Assembly: GCA_023807065.1 (NCBI GenBank)
Contig: JAJJLU010004396.1
Coordinates: forward strand, 1-13,671
Direction of reading: 5' to 3'
DNA length: 13,671 bases
Source: Isotricha intestinalis
Taxonomy: Eukaryota; Ciliophora; Litostomatea; Vestibuliferida; Isotrichidae
The first letter of the stretch is position 1. The number at the start of each line of letters is the position of its first letter. Below are positions 6,882 through 13,671 of the stretch, piece after piece. The notes under the pieces are model-generated. The model made no database searches. It had not been told where the DNA came from and was given only the letters and a program-made list of their open reading frames with translations. The position numbers and the translations under genes are program-made.

Positions 6882-8861
6882 ATGTCTCAAGATAATAAAG
6901 ATTTAGTTTTAACAAAAGAAAAAAATAATATTGATGAAGAAGAAGATAATGAAGATAAAAATTCTTTTTTAAACAAAAAAAGAAATTTTGAAAATGTAAA
7001 AGAAGAAAATGAAAATAATGATAATAAAGAAGAAGAAAAAAAAGATGAAATAGATATAGAAAAAAATAAAGAAAATAAAGAAGATGTGTTAATGAGTAAA
7101 GAAAAATTAAATGAAAACGAAGAAAAAATAAATGAAAAAGATGAAAAAATAAATGATGAGAAAAAAAAAACAAATATAATTATAGAAAATGATAATAAAA
7201 AAGAAGAAAAAAAAGAAAGTACAGAAAGTAAATTAGAAAATATAGTTAATATAGAAAATAAAGAAAAAGGAGAAATAATAAATAATATTGATGAATTAGA
7301 AGAAAAAGTAGAAATTGATTTTGAAACAATAATAAATCCTTTATTGAAGAAACCTTTAGTTACATTTGATCTTTTTTCACAAATAATAACATTAAAAATA
7401 AATCAAAAACAATTGAAAGATATATATGAAAAATATAGAAGTACATATGATAATTATATTAAAGAAATTTTTTTTCAAGAACATAAAGAAGAAGAATGGT
7501 TTAAAGAGGAATTTCATCCTTTTTATATTCCAGAAATTAGAGAAATATTAAATGAAGAAGTAAAAAAATTATATTCAAAATTTCAAAGAAATTTAAAAGA
7601 AATAGAAAATAAAATTAAATTAGAATTAATAGAAGAAGATTTAAAAAATACAAAAATTCAATTTTATATATATTCAAATGATGAAAATCAAGAAAACTTT
7701 ACAGAACAAACAATAAAAGATTTTTCAAATCCTAAAGAAAATATAGAAATAAATAATAAAAATTATTCAAATAATCCATATTATATTTTTGATAAAGATA
7801 AAAGAAGAATAAAATTTCATTCAATATCTAAAAATAATTCAATAACTGAAATATTAAAATATACAAAAGAAACAAATGGATTTGAATTTATTTCAATTTC
7901 TTTTCCTTTAAGAGATCAAGATTATTCAAGATTTTGTTTTTTATATTATGATTCTGAAGAAAATACCAAATTAGCTTTTGAAAAAATACAAAAAATTATT
8001 CTTGATGAAAATCATAATTTTTATATTCCTGAAATTATATTAGAATCAAATATTAAAATTAGAATTACTCCTCCTTTATTTGATGAAAGAATTAAAGAAG
8101 ATTTAATTTATACTAAAAAAATTATTGAAGTTTTTGACAAAAATTTTAATATTAATAATAATATTATTTTTGATGATGAAAAAAATAGAAATTGTGAAAA
8201 TCAATTAGATATTCAAATTTTATATTTAAGAAGAGTTCACGGCTTTTGTTTTTATTGTTTGAAAAAATATAATAATGAAGGAAATTTATCTTTATATTGT
8301 GATGATATTCATTTAAGAAATAATAAAAAAATTGGGAAAAGAAATTTAAATAACAATGAATTAATTAAAGAAATTAATTTTGATAAATTTTTTACAAAAA
8401 ATATTGAATTATTTATTAAAAGTATTCCTGATAAAAAGAAAATAATATTTGAGAATAAAATAATTCCTGAAGTTTCTTATAATAAAATGGTTGATTCTTA
8501 TTTGGAATTTATGTGTGAAATGAAAACTGATAATTTATGTGAATGTAAAGGTTGTGGAAAAAATTTTTTAAATAAAAATTATTATAAGAAACATTTTGAA
8601 AATTTTGAAAAAAATAGATTAATTAATGATATTAATGGAGAAATTTTAGAAAATGCTGAAAAACAAAACTTCTTAAATTATGAAAGACCTAAAGAATTTA
8701 TGATAATAAAAATTATTAATAGTAAAAATGATTTTGATAAAGATGATGAAAGTGAAATTTTTTTAAAGAAACATTATAATAAATATATTGATTTTGATGA
8801 TCCTGATAATTTTAAAGAAACTGATAATTTAAATAATTTAATTTCATATGAAAATCTATAA
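6882..8861 (+). CDS. ARS2/Serrate homologue, cap-binding-complex partner in nuclear RNA processing
   Basis: ARS2 (Serrate in plants) bridges the nuclear cap-binding complex to RNA maturation, export or decay machinery. The start is taken as ATG 6882 (MSQDNKD, 659 residues), since the two open codons before it begin with TTG. Residues 1 to about 145 are a Glu/Lys/Asn-rich, probably disordered tail. Then come the ARS2 N-terminal helical region with the family-like block EHKEEEWFKEEFHPFY (about 200-215), an RRM-like segment (about 333-375), and the ARS2 core motif LYLRRVHGFCFYC (about 447-459). A C-terminal zinc-finger region follows, with CECKGCGKNF (C553, C555, C558) and KKHFENF (H571). The second His usual in the family is not evident. 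After it, QNFLNYERPKEF parallels the family's FFNNFL-type helix. The acidic end KYIDFDDPDNF resembles the ARS2 tail implicated in cap-complex binding. Length is slightly below plant Serrate and human ARS2. The call rests on several motifs in correct order. Confidence 0.85.
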   Translation: MSQDNKDLVLTKEKNNIDEEEDNEDKNSFLNKKRNFENVKEENENNDNKEEEKKDEIDIEKNKENKEDVLMSKEKLNENEEKINEKDEKINDEKKKTNIIIENDNKKEEKKESTESKLENIVNIENKEKGEIINNIDELEEKVEIDFETIINPLLKKPLVTFDLFSQIITLKINQKQLKDIYEKYRSTYDNYIKEIFFQEHKEEEWFKEEFHPFYIPEIREILNEEVKKLYSKFQRNLKEIENKIKLELIEEDLKNTKIQFYIYSNDENQENFTEQTIKDFSNPKENIEINNKNYSNNPYYIFDKDKRRIKFHSISKNNSITEILKYTKETNGFEFISISFPLRDQDYSRFCFLYYDSEENTKLAFEKIQKIILDENHNFYIPEIILESNIKIRITPPLFDERIKEDLIYTKKIIEVFDKNFNINNNIIFDDEKNRNCENQLDIQILYLRRVHGFCFYCLKKYNNEGNLSLYCDDIHLRNNKKIGKRNLNNNELIKEINFDKFFTKNIELFIKSIPDKKKIIFENKIIPEVSYNKMVDSYLEFMCEMKTDNLCECKGCGKNFLNKNYYKKHFENFEKNRLINDINGEILENAEKQNFLNYERPKEFMIIKIINSKNDFDKDDESEIFLKKHYNKYIDFDDPDNFKETDNLNNLISYENL

Positions 8862-9193
8862 TTATAATTAAAATGCTTTTAAAAAATTTCCTGTTTTAAA
8901 TGATTTAAATAAGAAATATTTTATGAATCAAATATGTTAAAAGATTAAATATATATAAAATTGTTTATTTATAATATAAGTATATGCTTAAATTTACAAA
9001 ATATTTTTATAAATAAAAAAATAAAATCTATTAAAAATCCTCTTTTCAATTAATTCTTATTGAAAAGAATATAAATTATAATAAAAGAAAAATTAAAGGA
9101 ACAAGAAAAAAAATATATATAGAACAAGAAAATAAAAATAAACTTCATATTAATAATATATAAAAGAAAAAAAGAATTAAAAAATCAAAATAA
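8862..9193. other. AT-rich intergenic gap after the ARS2-like gene
   Basis: The 3' flank of the ARS2-like gene. Apart from the hairpin at 9041-9068 it shows only A/T-rich sequence. A short open stretch near 9092-9163 (IKGTRKKIYIEQENKNK) may belong to the decayed region that follows. Confidence 0.4.
9041..9068. repeat. 10-base perfect inverted repeat (hairpin)
   Basis: TCTTTTCAAT at 9041-9050 is exactly complementary to ATTGAAAAGA at 9059-9068, with an 8-base loop. It lies about 180 bases after the ARS2-like stop codon. It could form an RNA stem in a 3' tail, but short palindromes are common in A/T-rich DNA, so function is uncertain. Confidence 0.5.
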
Positions 9194-9643
9194 AAAAATG
9201 AAAAAACCAATATAGAAATTTATAAAATTCAAAAAATTAGAAGAAAACAATTCAGAATATCAAATATAACAATAAACCCGAATAACTTGATATAAATATA
9301 ATTTATATTTAAAGAAAAAATGAAGAGGATTTTGATTGAAAACACAAAAAAAAAATGAAATTGGAAATAGATTAATTATGATTAATCTTTTAATGTTTCA
9401 AATATTATTCCTAAAATTTGTTTTCAATTTTTTTATCAAAACGAGTAATTTATAATAAATTATTAATGAAAAGATTATGAATATGGTTATCATTATATTC
9501 GAGAAACTTTTTAAAAAGAATTTTTAATAATGTTAAAAGATTCCAAATTAATTAATCATTTTATAATTTCTTATTTAGGAGGTATTATTTTAAATAAATT
9601 ATTTTATATTTTTTTATTAATTATAAATGTTTTTTTTTTGTAA
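9194..9643 (+). pseudogene. possible decayed coding region, family unknown
   Basis: No long frame survives, but three plus-strand segments read like protein rather than random A/T sequence. They are 9194-9295 (including YKIQKIRRKQFRISN), 9415-9471 (FSIFLSKRVIYNKLLMK) and 9473-9643 (DYEYGYHYIRETF, then a TAA at 9512-9514, then EFLIMLKDSKLINHFIISYL and a hydrophobic end). The second and third join through a one-base shift and the third contains one stop, which fits a gene that has drifted after losing function. Tyr-, Gly- and His-containing stretches such as EYGYHYIRETF are unusual for A/T noise. The parent family is not recognised. The hydrophobic last 20 codons might have been a membrane segment. 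It could instead be chance. Confidence 0.3.
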
Positions 9644-9695
9644 TTTATGATTTTTTTGGTTTTAAATTTTTTAAAAAGAATAAATTTAAATAAGT

Positions 9696-11678
9696 ATGAT
9701 TAAAAATATAAATGATGAAATTACTATAAGAATTCAAAATGAAAATTTTAGTATTCAAAAAAATTGTCCTGTCTATGATATTATTTTAAATAAATTAAGA
9801 TTATTTTTTAAAAAAAGAAACATATTTACTTTTCCAAATAATATTTTTAAAATTGATTTTGATATTTATAGTAATATTTTAAGTAAAGGAATTAATATTC
9901 TAGAAAATATAGAAGATATGCTTTCAGGAATTAAAGTAGCAATTTTTTTAAAAGATAATCTAATTTTAAACGACATAATTCAAAAAGGAATTTTTTCATT
10001 TTTAAATAATAATAAAAAAGATTCTTCTATAAAAATAGAATGTTATATTTTAAAAAATATTGAAAAAGAAAATAATTATGATTATGATACTTCAATTTTT
10101 ATTTTATTAATAAATAAATGTATAAAAAATATTGTAGTTAAATTATCCAATATTAAAAATTTAACAAACTTAAATTTAAATTTCTTAATGGAATTACCCT
10201 CATTTGAACATAGATTAATAATTAAAGAATTTATAAAATATAATTTTTACTCAATAAATTTTGAAAAGAATACATTTGATCTTAAATACTTTATTAAAAA
10301 TATTTATCAAGTATATGAAATAACAAATGATAATTTATTTTTTGTTCTTAATAAAGAAAAAGAATTTTCTATAAATGAATTTAAATATAAAGTTTCTAAT
10401 GGAGATAATTTATCTTCAATTAATTTAAATATTCAAAAAGATAATATAGTAAATTATTCTAAAGTTGATGATTTAAATATTGAAATAAATCAAATTCAAT
10501 CAAAAAGTATTTCTGAAAAAATTATAGGAATTAAAATTTTAAATCCTCAAATTTTTAATAAAAAACCAGTTTGTCTCTTATGTAAAACTAATTTAAATAA
10601 TAAAGTTCATTTTAATTGTTTTTTTCCTCATCAAAATAATCAAATTTTTATTAATGTTGATACATCAATTTTATTAATGTCACAGAAAAAAAATCAACAA
10701 ATTATTATTTATTTAGAAATTAATTATACTTATTCTACTTTTTTATATTATATTTTATCTAATTTTAATTTATATTATCAAAAAAATTTTAATAATATTC
10801 CAAAAAACATTTTATTTCTTATTTTTAAAAATAATAAATTTCCTAAAGAAACTTTATTTTCTTTATTTAAATGGAGTACTAGTCAAAATGATTTAATTAT
10901 AGAAGATGATTTATTAAAAGTTATTAAACATATAAAATTAGAAAATATTACAATTGATTCTTATTTTGACCTTTTATTAACTTATGGATTTTTTATTAAA
11001 AAATATAATAAAGTATGTGAAATATTAAAAGAAACACTTCATCAAAAATTTTATTTAACTTATAATGATAATATCCAAAATTTTAAATATGATTATTTAT
11101 TGAATACTGAAATAGGAAAAAATGAAAGTGAGAATATATTTGATAAACTTTTAAATGTTTCAATTAAGAATTATGCAAAAATAGAAAGAATATTTTTAAA
11201 AAGACATAATCATTCATCTACACCAAATAATGATACTTCATTTTCTAATATTTCATATCAAAATAATTTTTTAACATCAAATCAAAATTTAATAACATTA
11301 AATAATATAAATAATTTAAGTACAAATAATACATCCATTTTAATAAACTCAAGAAATAATATTACATTTAAAAAATTATATAATTCTCAAAAAAATTCAA
11401 ATGAAACAAAATTATATAGAAGAATAACAGAAAATAAAAAAGTTATTACTAGTTATAATAGTTCAAATAATTCTAAATCTAAAATTAAAAATAATTCTGC
11501 TCCTAAATATTATGAGAGAAGAATTGGAGTAAGTAATAAATCATTTAATAAAAATAATTCTGCTAGTAGTTTAAAATCTCAACTTGAAAAAATTAAAGAA
11601 AAATTAATCGAAGAAAAATTAAAAAAAAGATATACTCCAAATAAAAGAAAAAATAATATTAGATTTATTCAAAAATAG
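9696..11678 (+). CDS. 660-residue protein of unknown function, possibly BTB/BACK-like
   Basis: A complete frame from ATG 9696 to TAG. I do not recognise it firmly. Residues about 5-105 have the rhythm of a divergent BTB/POZ fold: a short beta start (DEITIRIQNENFSIQ), then a Phe-rich strand, then helices ending in VAIFLKDNLILNDIIQKGIF. Residues about 385-445 (ETLFSLFKWS, then DDLLKVIKHIKLENITIDSY) resemble a BACK helical repeat, which often follows BTB domains in adaptors of cullin-3 ubiquitin ligases. Between them is a possible zinc site, C293-x2-C296-x8-H305-x2-C308, with H312 nearby. Residues about 500-625 are Ser/Asn-rich and probably disordered. The end is a short basic coiled-coil-like helix (SQLEKIKEKLIEEKLKKR) with a Lys/Arg tail. 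No membrane segment is seen. The gene is confident; the BTB/BACK reading is weak. Confidence 0.75.
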   Translation: MIKNINDEITIRIQNENFSIQKNCPVYDIILNKLRLFFKKRNIFTFPNNIFKIDFDIYSNILSKGINILENIEDMLSGIKVAIFLKDNLILNDIIQKGIFSFLNNNKKDSSIKIECYILKNIEKENNYDYDTSIFILLINKCIKNIVVKLSNIKNLTNLNLNFLMELPSFEHRLIIKEFIKYNFYSINFEKNTFDLKYFIKNIYQVYEITNDNLFFVLNKEKEFSINEFKYKVSNGDNLSSINLNIQKDNIVNYSKVDDLNIEINQIQSKSISEKIIGIKILNPQIFNKKPVCLLCKTNLNNKVHFNCFFPHQNNQIFINVDTSILLMSQKKNQQIIIYLEINYTYSTFLYYILSNFNLYYQKNFNNIPKNILFLIFKNNKFPKETLFSLFKWSTSQNDLIIEDDLLKVIKHIKLENITIDSYFDLLLTYGFFIKKYNKVCEILKETLHQKFYLTYNDNIQNFKYDYLLNTEIGKNESENIFDKLLNVSIKNYAKIERIFLKRHNHSSTPNNDTSFSNISYQNNFLTSNQNLITLNNINNLSTNNTSILINSRNNITFKKLYNSQKNSNETKLYRRITENKKVITSYNSSNNSKSKIKNNSAPKYYERRIGVSNKSFNKNNSASSLKSQLEKIKEKLIEEKLKKRYTPNKRKNNIRFIQK

Positions 11679-11876
11679 AAGATTATCTATCATAAATTAT
11701 TTCACTATATTTCACTTTATTTTATTTATATATTCATTATAAATATTGTAATTTATTTTTAATTATTGAAATTTAATTATTAGTTAATTCATAAAATAAT
11801 GATAATAGTTTATTTTTAAAATTATTTTTATATAATAATTTTAATATATTTTTTCCAAATTATTTATTTTCAATAA
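11679..11876. other. AT-rich 3' flank without visible features
   Basis: Immediately after the 660-residue gene. It is nearly pure A/T with stops in every frame. It may contain the 3' untranslated region, but no specific signal can be picked out. Confidence 0.5.
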
Positions 11877-12104
11877 AATAAGAAAGAAAATGAAAAAGAA
11901 GAAAATAATTCAAAAAGAAATAATATAAATTCTTTTTAAAGAATGAAAAATATTTCTAATTTAAATAAAGAAAGAATAAATGATGAAAGAATTATATACA
12001 AAATAACTTTTATAATTATTATGAAAACAAAATATGAAGCAAAAATAAAAATAGATGAAGAATATTTATTTAAAAAAAATCCATATCTTCAAATTTGGAA
12101 ATAA
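11877..12104 (+). pseudogene. small remnant ORF interrupted by one TAA
   Basis: One plus-strand frame runs from 11877 to TAA 12102-12104 and is broken only by TAA at 11937-11939. The second part, from ATG 11943, is a 53-codon frame (MKNISNLNKERINDERIIYK and on, with TKYEAKIKIDEEYLFKKN near its end). The amino acid mix, with Trp, Pro, Glu and Asp near the end (NPYLQIWK), is more protein-like than the surrounding A/T. It abuts the inverted RBR copy by under 20 bases. It could be a tiny real gene starting at 11943, an exon, or a fragment of a dead gene. No family is recognised. Confidence 0.3.
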
Positions 12105-12122
12105 AAATAAAAATATACTCTT

Positions 12123-12590
12123 CAGTTAGGACAATCAATTTTTATCTTTCCTAATTTTATTGATTCTGTTAAATAATTATAATAACAAAAATCACAAAAT
12201 ATTTCTTTACAATTTAAGCATTTATTTTTTTTTCATTTTCAATTTCATCTTCACAAATTTTACAAAACTTTTTCTTTGATACATTATTATATATATTTAT
12301 TCCATTTTCAAATATATTTTCTTCATTTTGATTAGATTCTAATATGGAAATTTATCATTTTTTAAATATATTTATTTTTTTTTTCAATAAAAATTACAAT
12401 TATTAGGGTAACTTTTTGAAGAATAAAAAATATATTAATATAAATTTATTTTCTTTTGATAAATATTTTTAAGTTTTAATAATAAATATACTTTTATTAT
12501 TTTATATTTATTAAAAAACCAAATGTTTAAATTAAAAGAATTAATTTGTTTCTAATATATAATTTACAATATTTTTTTGAGAAAAATAGA
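12123..12590 (-). pseudogene. degraded inverted copy of the 5' part of the RBR ligase gene
   Basis: Read on the minus strand, this stretch matches the RBR gene from near its left-edge start to about position 500, over its UBA-like, knuckle and RING1 regions. The RING1 half is best preserved. Blocks such as CKICEDEIENE and NCKEIFCDFCYYNYLTESIK differ from the intact gene by few residues, with an in-frame loss of about three codons between them. The copy is broken upstream: the knuckle Cys and His codons are lost, a TGA appears there, and about eight bases net are missing just after the ATG equivalent. Similarity stops abruptly at 12123, at the last RING1 cysteine codon, where the frame runs into TGA. 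IBR, RING2 and the membrane part are absent. It is therefore a truncated pseudogene, not a second ligase. The right boundary is approximate because similarity fades. Confidence 0.9.
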
Positions 12591-12613
12591 AAAAAAGTTA
12601 AAATGAAAATTAA

Positions 12614-12925
12614 TTAATAATAAAGTAAATTGAATATTCTTGATTCAATTTTTTTCAAATTTTTAATTATCTTTAATTGATAAATATTTAATTCATCAAA
12701 AGAAAATAAAATATCAACAATTTTTCCAAAAAATTGAGGATTAAGAATATTAACATATTTCATAATTGAATAATTAATTTACTTTAAATAAATATATTGA
12801 ATGTTATTTAAAAAATTTAATACTCATTAAACCAAAAATTCAAATTAATTAAATTTACTTTAAATTGTAAACCTGAATTTCTCATTTCATGAAATATATT
12901 TATTAAATTTAAAATTATTATTATT
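12614..12925 (-). pseudogene. decayed minus-strand coding region upstream of the RBR copy, family uncertain
   Basis: A 49-codon frame (ATG 12761-12763, TAA 12614-12616) reads MKYVNILNPQFFGKIVDILF and continues with SFDELNIYQLKIIKNLKK. Upstream in the same frame, past one TAA, is VLNFLNNIQYIYLK. A one-base shift then leads to FHEMRNSGLQFKVNLINL (about 12817-12925). The pieces form one protein-like run with one stop and one frameshift, typical of a dead gene. The phrase ILFSFDELNIYQLKII resembles the last helices of BTB domains, but this is weak. It may be a neighbour gene carried along with the RBR copy, or the portion of the RBR gene that lies left of this window. Confidence 0.4.
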
Positions 12926-13423
12926 TAAATCATAATTAATATCTTACATAATGAATATTTATTTTCATATTAAATACTCAATTTTTTCTAATTTTCTCTT
13001 AGAAATGTATTATCTTATTATTTTTATTTAATTTATAAAAATTTATAATTAAAAAAGTGTTTAATCAAAGAAAGAATTGATATTAAAATAGTATTTATAT
13101 AATATTATTTTCTAATAAATTTAAATTGTCTTTTTTGTATCCGTTGAAAATATTTTTAATAATTTTTATTTAATAAATAGAATTATTGTTTTTAAATTTT
13201 AATTTGAATTTATTCTTCAATGATTATTTTTGAAATTAATAAAATTTCATTTTATTAATTGAGTATAAACAATTAATTGATATTTTTGATTTTTATTAAA
13301 ATATTTTAATTAATCTACGTCTTTTTGTTTTTATATTAATATTATGTTAAAAAGTTTTTTCATTGAAATCATATAAATAATTAAATTTAGAAGAAAATGA
13401 AAAAATAATATAAATAATTTCAA
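12926..13423. other. AT-rich gap with faint minus-strand coding traces
   Basis: About 500 bases before the repeat-protein gene. Two short minus-strand stretches look protein-like: around 13095-13169 (KNIFNGYKKDNLNLLENN) and around 13249-13330 (NQKYQLIVYTQLIK). They lie in line with the decayed region at 12614-12925 and may be more of the same dead gene. The rest is A/T sequence with no visible signal. Confidence 0.35.
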
Positions 13424-13671
13424 TTAATGATTTAGTAAACTATTATGTAATTTAATATCATTACAAAATAATTCACAATTCTTATTAATATTATTAAAAA
13501 TACCAGTCATATCTTTAACATTTTTAGTATTAAAATTAGATAAATTTAAAGAAGTTAAAGAAGAACATTCATTAAACATATAACTCATATCTTTTACATT
13601 ATTAGTATTAAAATTAGATAAATTTAAATAAGTTAAAGAAGAACATGATTGAAACATACCACTCATATTTT
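13424..13671 (-). CDS. DUF285/BspA-type leucine-rich repeat protein, C-terminal part, 5' end cut by the window
   Basis: The frame ends at TAA 13424-13426 and is open to the right edge, so the visible ATG at 13664-13666 is an internal repeat Met and the gene continues beyond. The visible part has two 26-residue units, MFQSCSSLTYLNLSNF and MFNECSSLTSLNLSNF, each followed by NVKDM. This is the hallmark of the DUF285 leucine-rich repeats first described in mycoplasma and other bacterial surface proteins and found in some protists. The tail NCELFCNDIKLHNSLLNH closes the array with two further cysteines. In bacteria such proteins are often at the cell surface. Location and role here are unknown, since any signal peptide lies outside the window. 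The family call is firm. Confidence 0.9.
   Translation of the reverse strand, partial: NMSGMFQSCSSLTYLNLSNFNTNNVKDMSYMFNECSSLTSLNLSNFNTKNVKDMTGIFNNINKNCELFCNDIKLHNSLLNH
13502..13657 (-). repeat. two tandem 78-base units encoding DUF285 repeats
   Basis: Units 13657-13580 and 13579-13502 are 78 bases (26 codons) each and remain highly similar at the DNA level, for example in the LNLSNFNT-coding core. High DNA identity suggests recent duplication or gene conversion. More units probably continue past the right edge. Confidence 0.85.

Noticed and set aside
6862..7173. 103-codon minus-strand frame rich in Phe, Leu and His
   Set aside because: It is the antisense shadow of the Glu/Lys/Asn-rich N-terminus of the ARS2-like gene.
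8862..9695. tRNA, rRNA or CRISPR-like arrays in the gaps
   Set aside because: No G+C-richer cloverleaf-like block, no regularly spaced repeats and no conserved RNA motif was visible in any gap.
9512..11939. Idea that in-frame TAA codons (9512, 11937) are reassigned to an amino acid
   Set aside because: The intact genes end at TAA in sensible places and have no internal TAA. The interrupted segments also contain frameshifts nearby, so decay explains them better.
12123..12590. A second functional RBR or RING gene on the minus strand
   Set aside because: The copy lacks IBR and RING2, has a stop and a frameshift upstream, and ends in TGA at the last RING1 cysteine.

Overview
This window is extremely AT-rich DNA from a eukaryotic nuclear genome, almost certainly a unicellular protist. 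The proteins are eukaryotic: an RBR ubiquitin ligase, a protein kinase with EF-hands and a PH domain, and an ARS2/Serrate RNA-processing factor. They are rich in Asn, Lys and Ile. Genes are separated by gaps of nearly pure A and T, and there are no bacterial ribosome-binding sites or operons. All genes end in TAA or TAG and the long frames contain no internal TGA, so the standard genetic code fits. The EF-hand, PH, kinase order resembles apicomplexan CDPK7, which hints at an alveolate. A ciliate that keeps the standard code (for example a litostome or rumen type) is one guess, but the sequence alone does not settle it.

Layout, left to right. Positions 1-1776 (+) hold an RBR E3 ligase cut by the left edge, with a UBA-like N-terminus and C-terminal membrane segments. 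Two Lys/Asn-rich proteins of unknown function lie on the minus strand (2043-2393 and 2746-3723). A CDPK7-like kinase (4377-6713, minus) and an ARS2/Serrate homologue (6882-8861, plus) are divergent across a 168-base spacer. An 834-base gap follows, with a hairpin and what looks like a decayed coding region. A 660-residue protein with possible BTB and BACK character spans 9696-11678 (+). The rest, from 11679, is a gene graveyard. It contains a small open remnant (about 11877-12104), a broken inverted copy of the RBR gene (about 12123-12590, minus) and further decayed minus-strand coding traces up to about 13330. The window ends with the C-terminus of a DUF285/BspA-type leucine-rich repeat protein (13424 to the right edge, minus).

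The genes do not form an operon or an obvious pathway. They are independent units covering ubiquitin ligation at a membrane, calcium and lipid signalling, and cap-linked nuclear RNA processing. The most distinctive observations are the inverted, partly degraded RBR duplicate, the added RING-like domain in the RBR protein, and the DUF285 repeat protein in a eukaryote. No tRNA, rRNA, CRISPR array or transposase was seen. Three reading frames needed correction: the first gene is open back to position 1, and the genes at 2746 and 6882 start at an internal ATG rather than at an upstream TTG.
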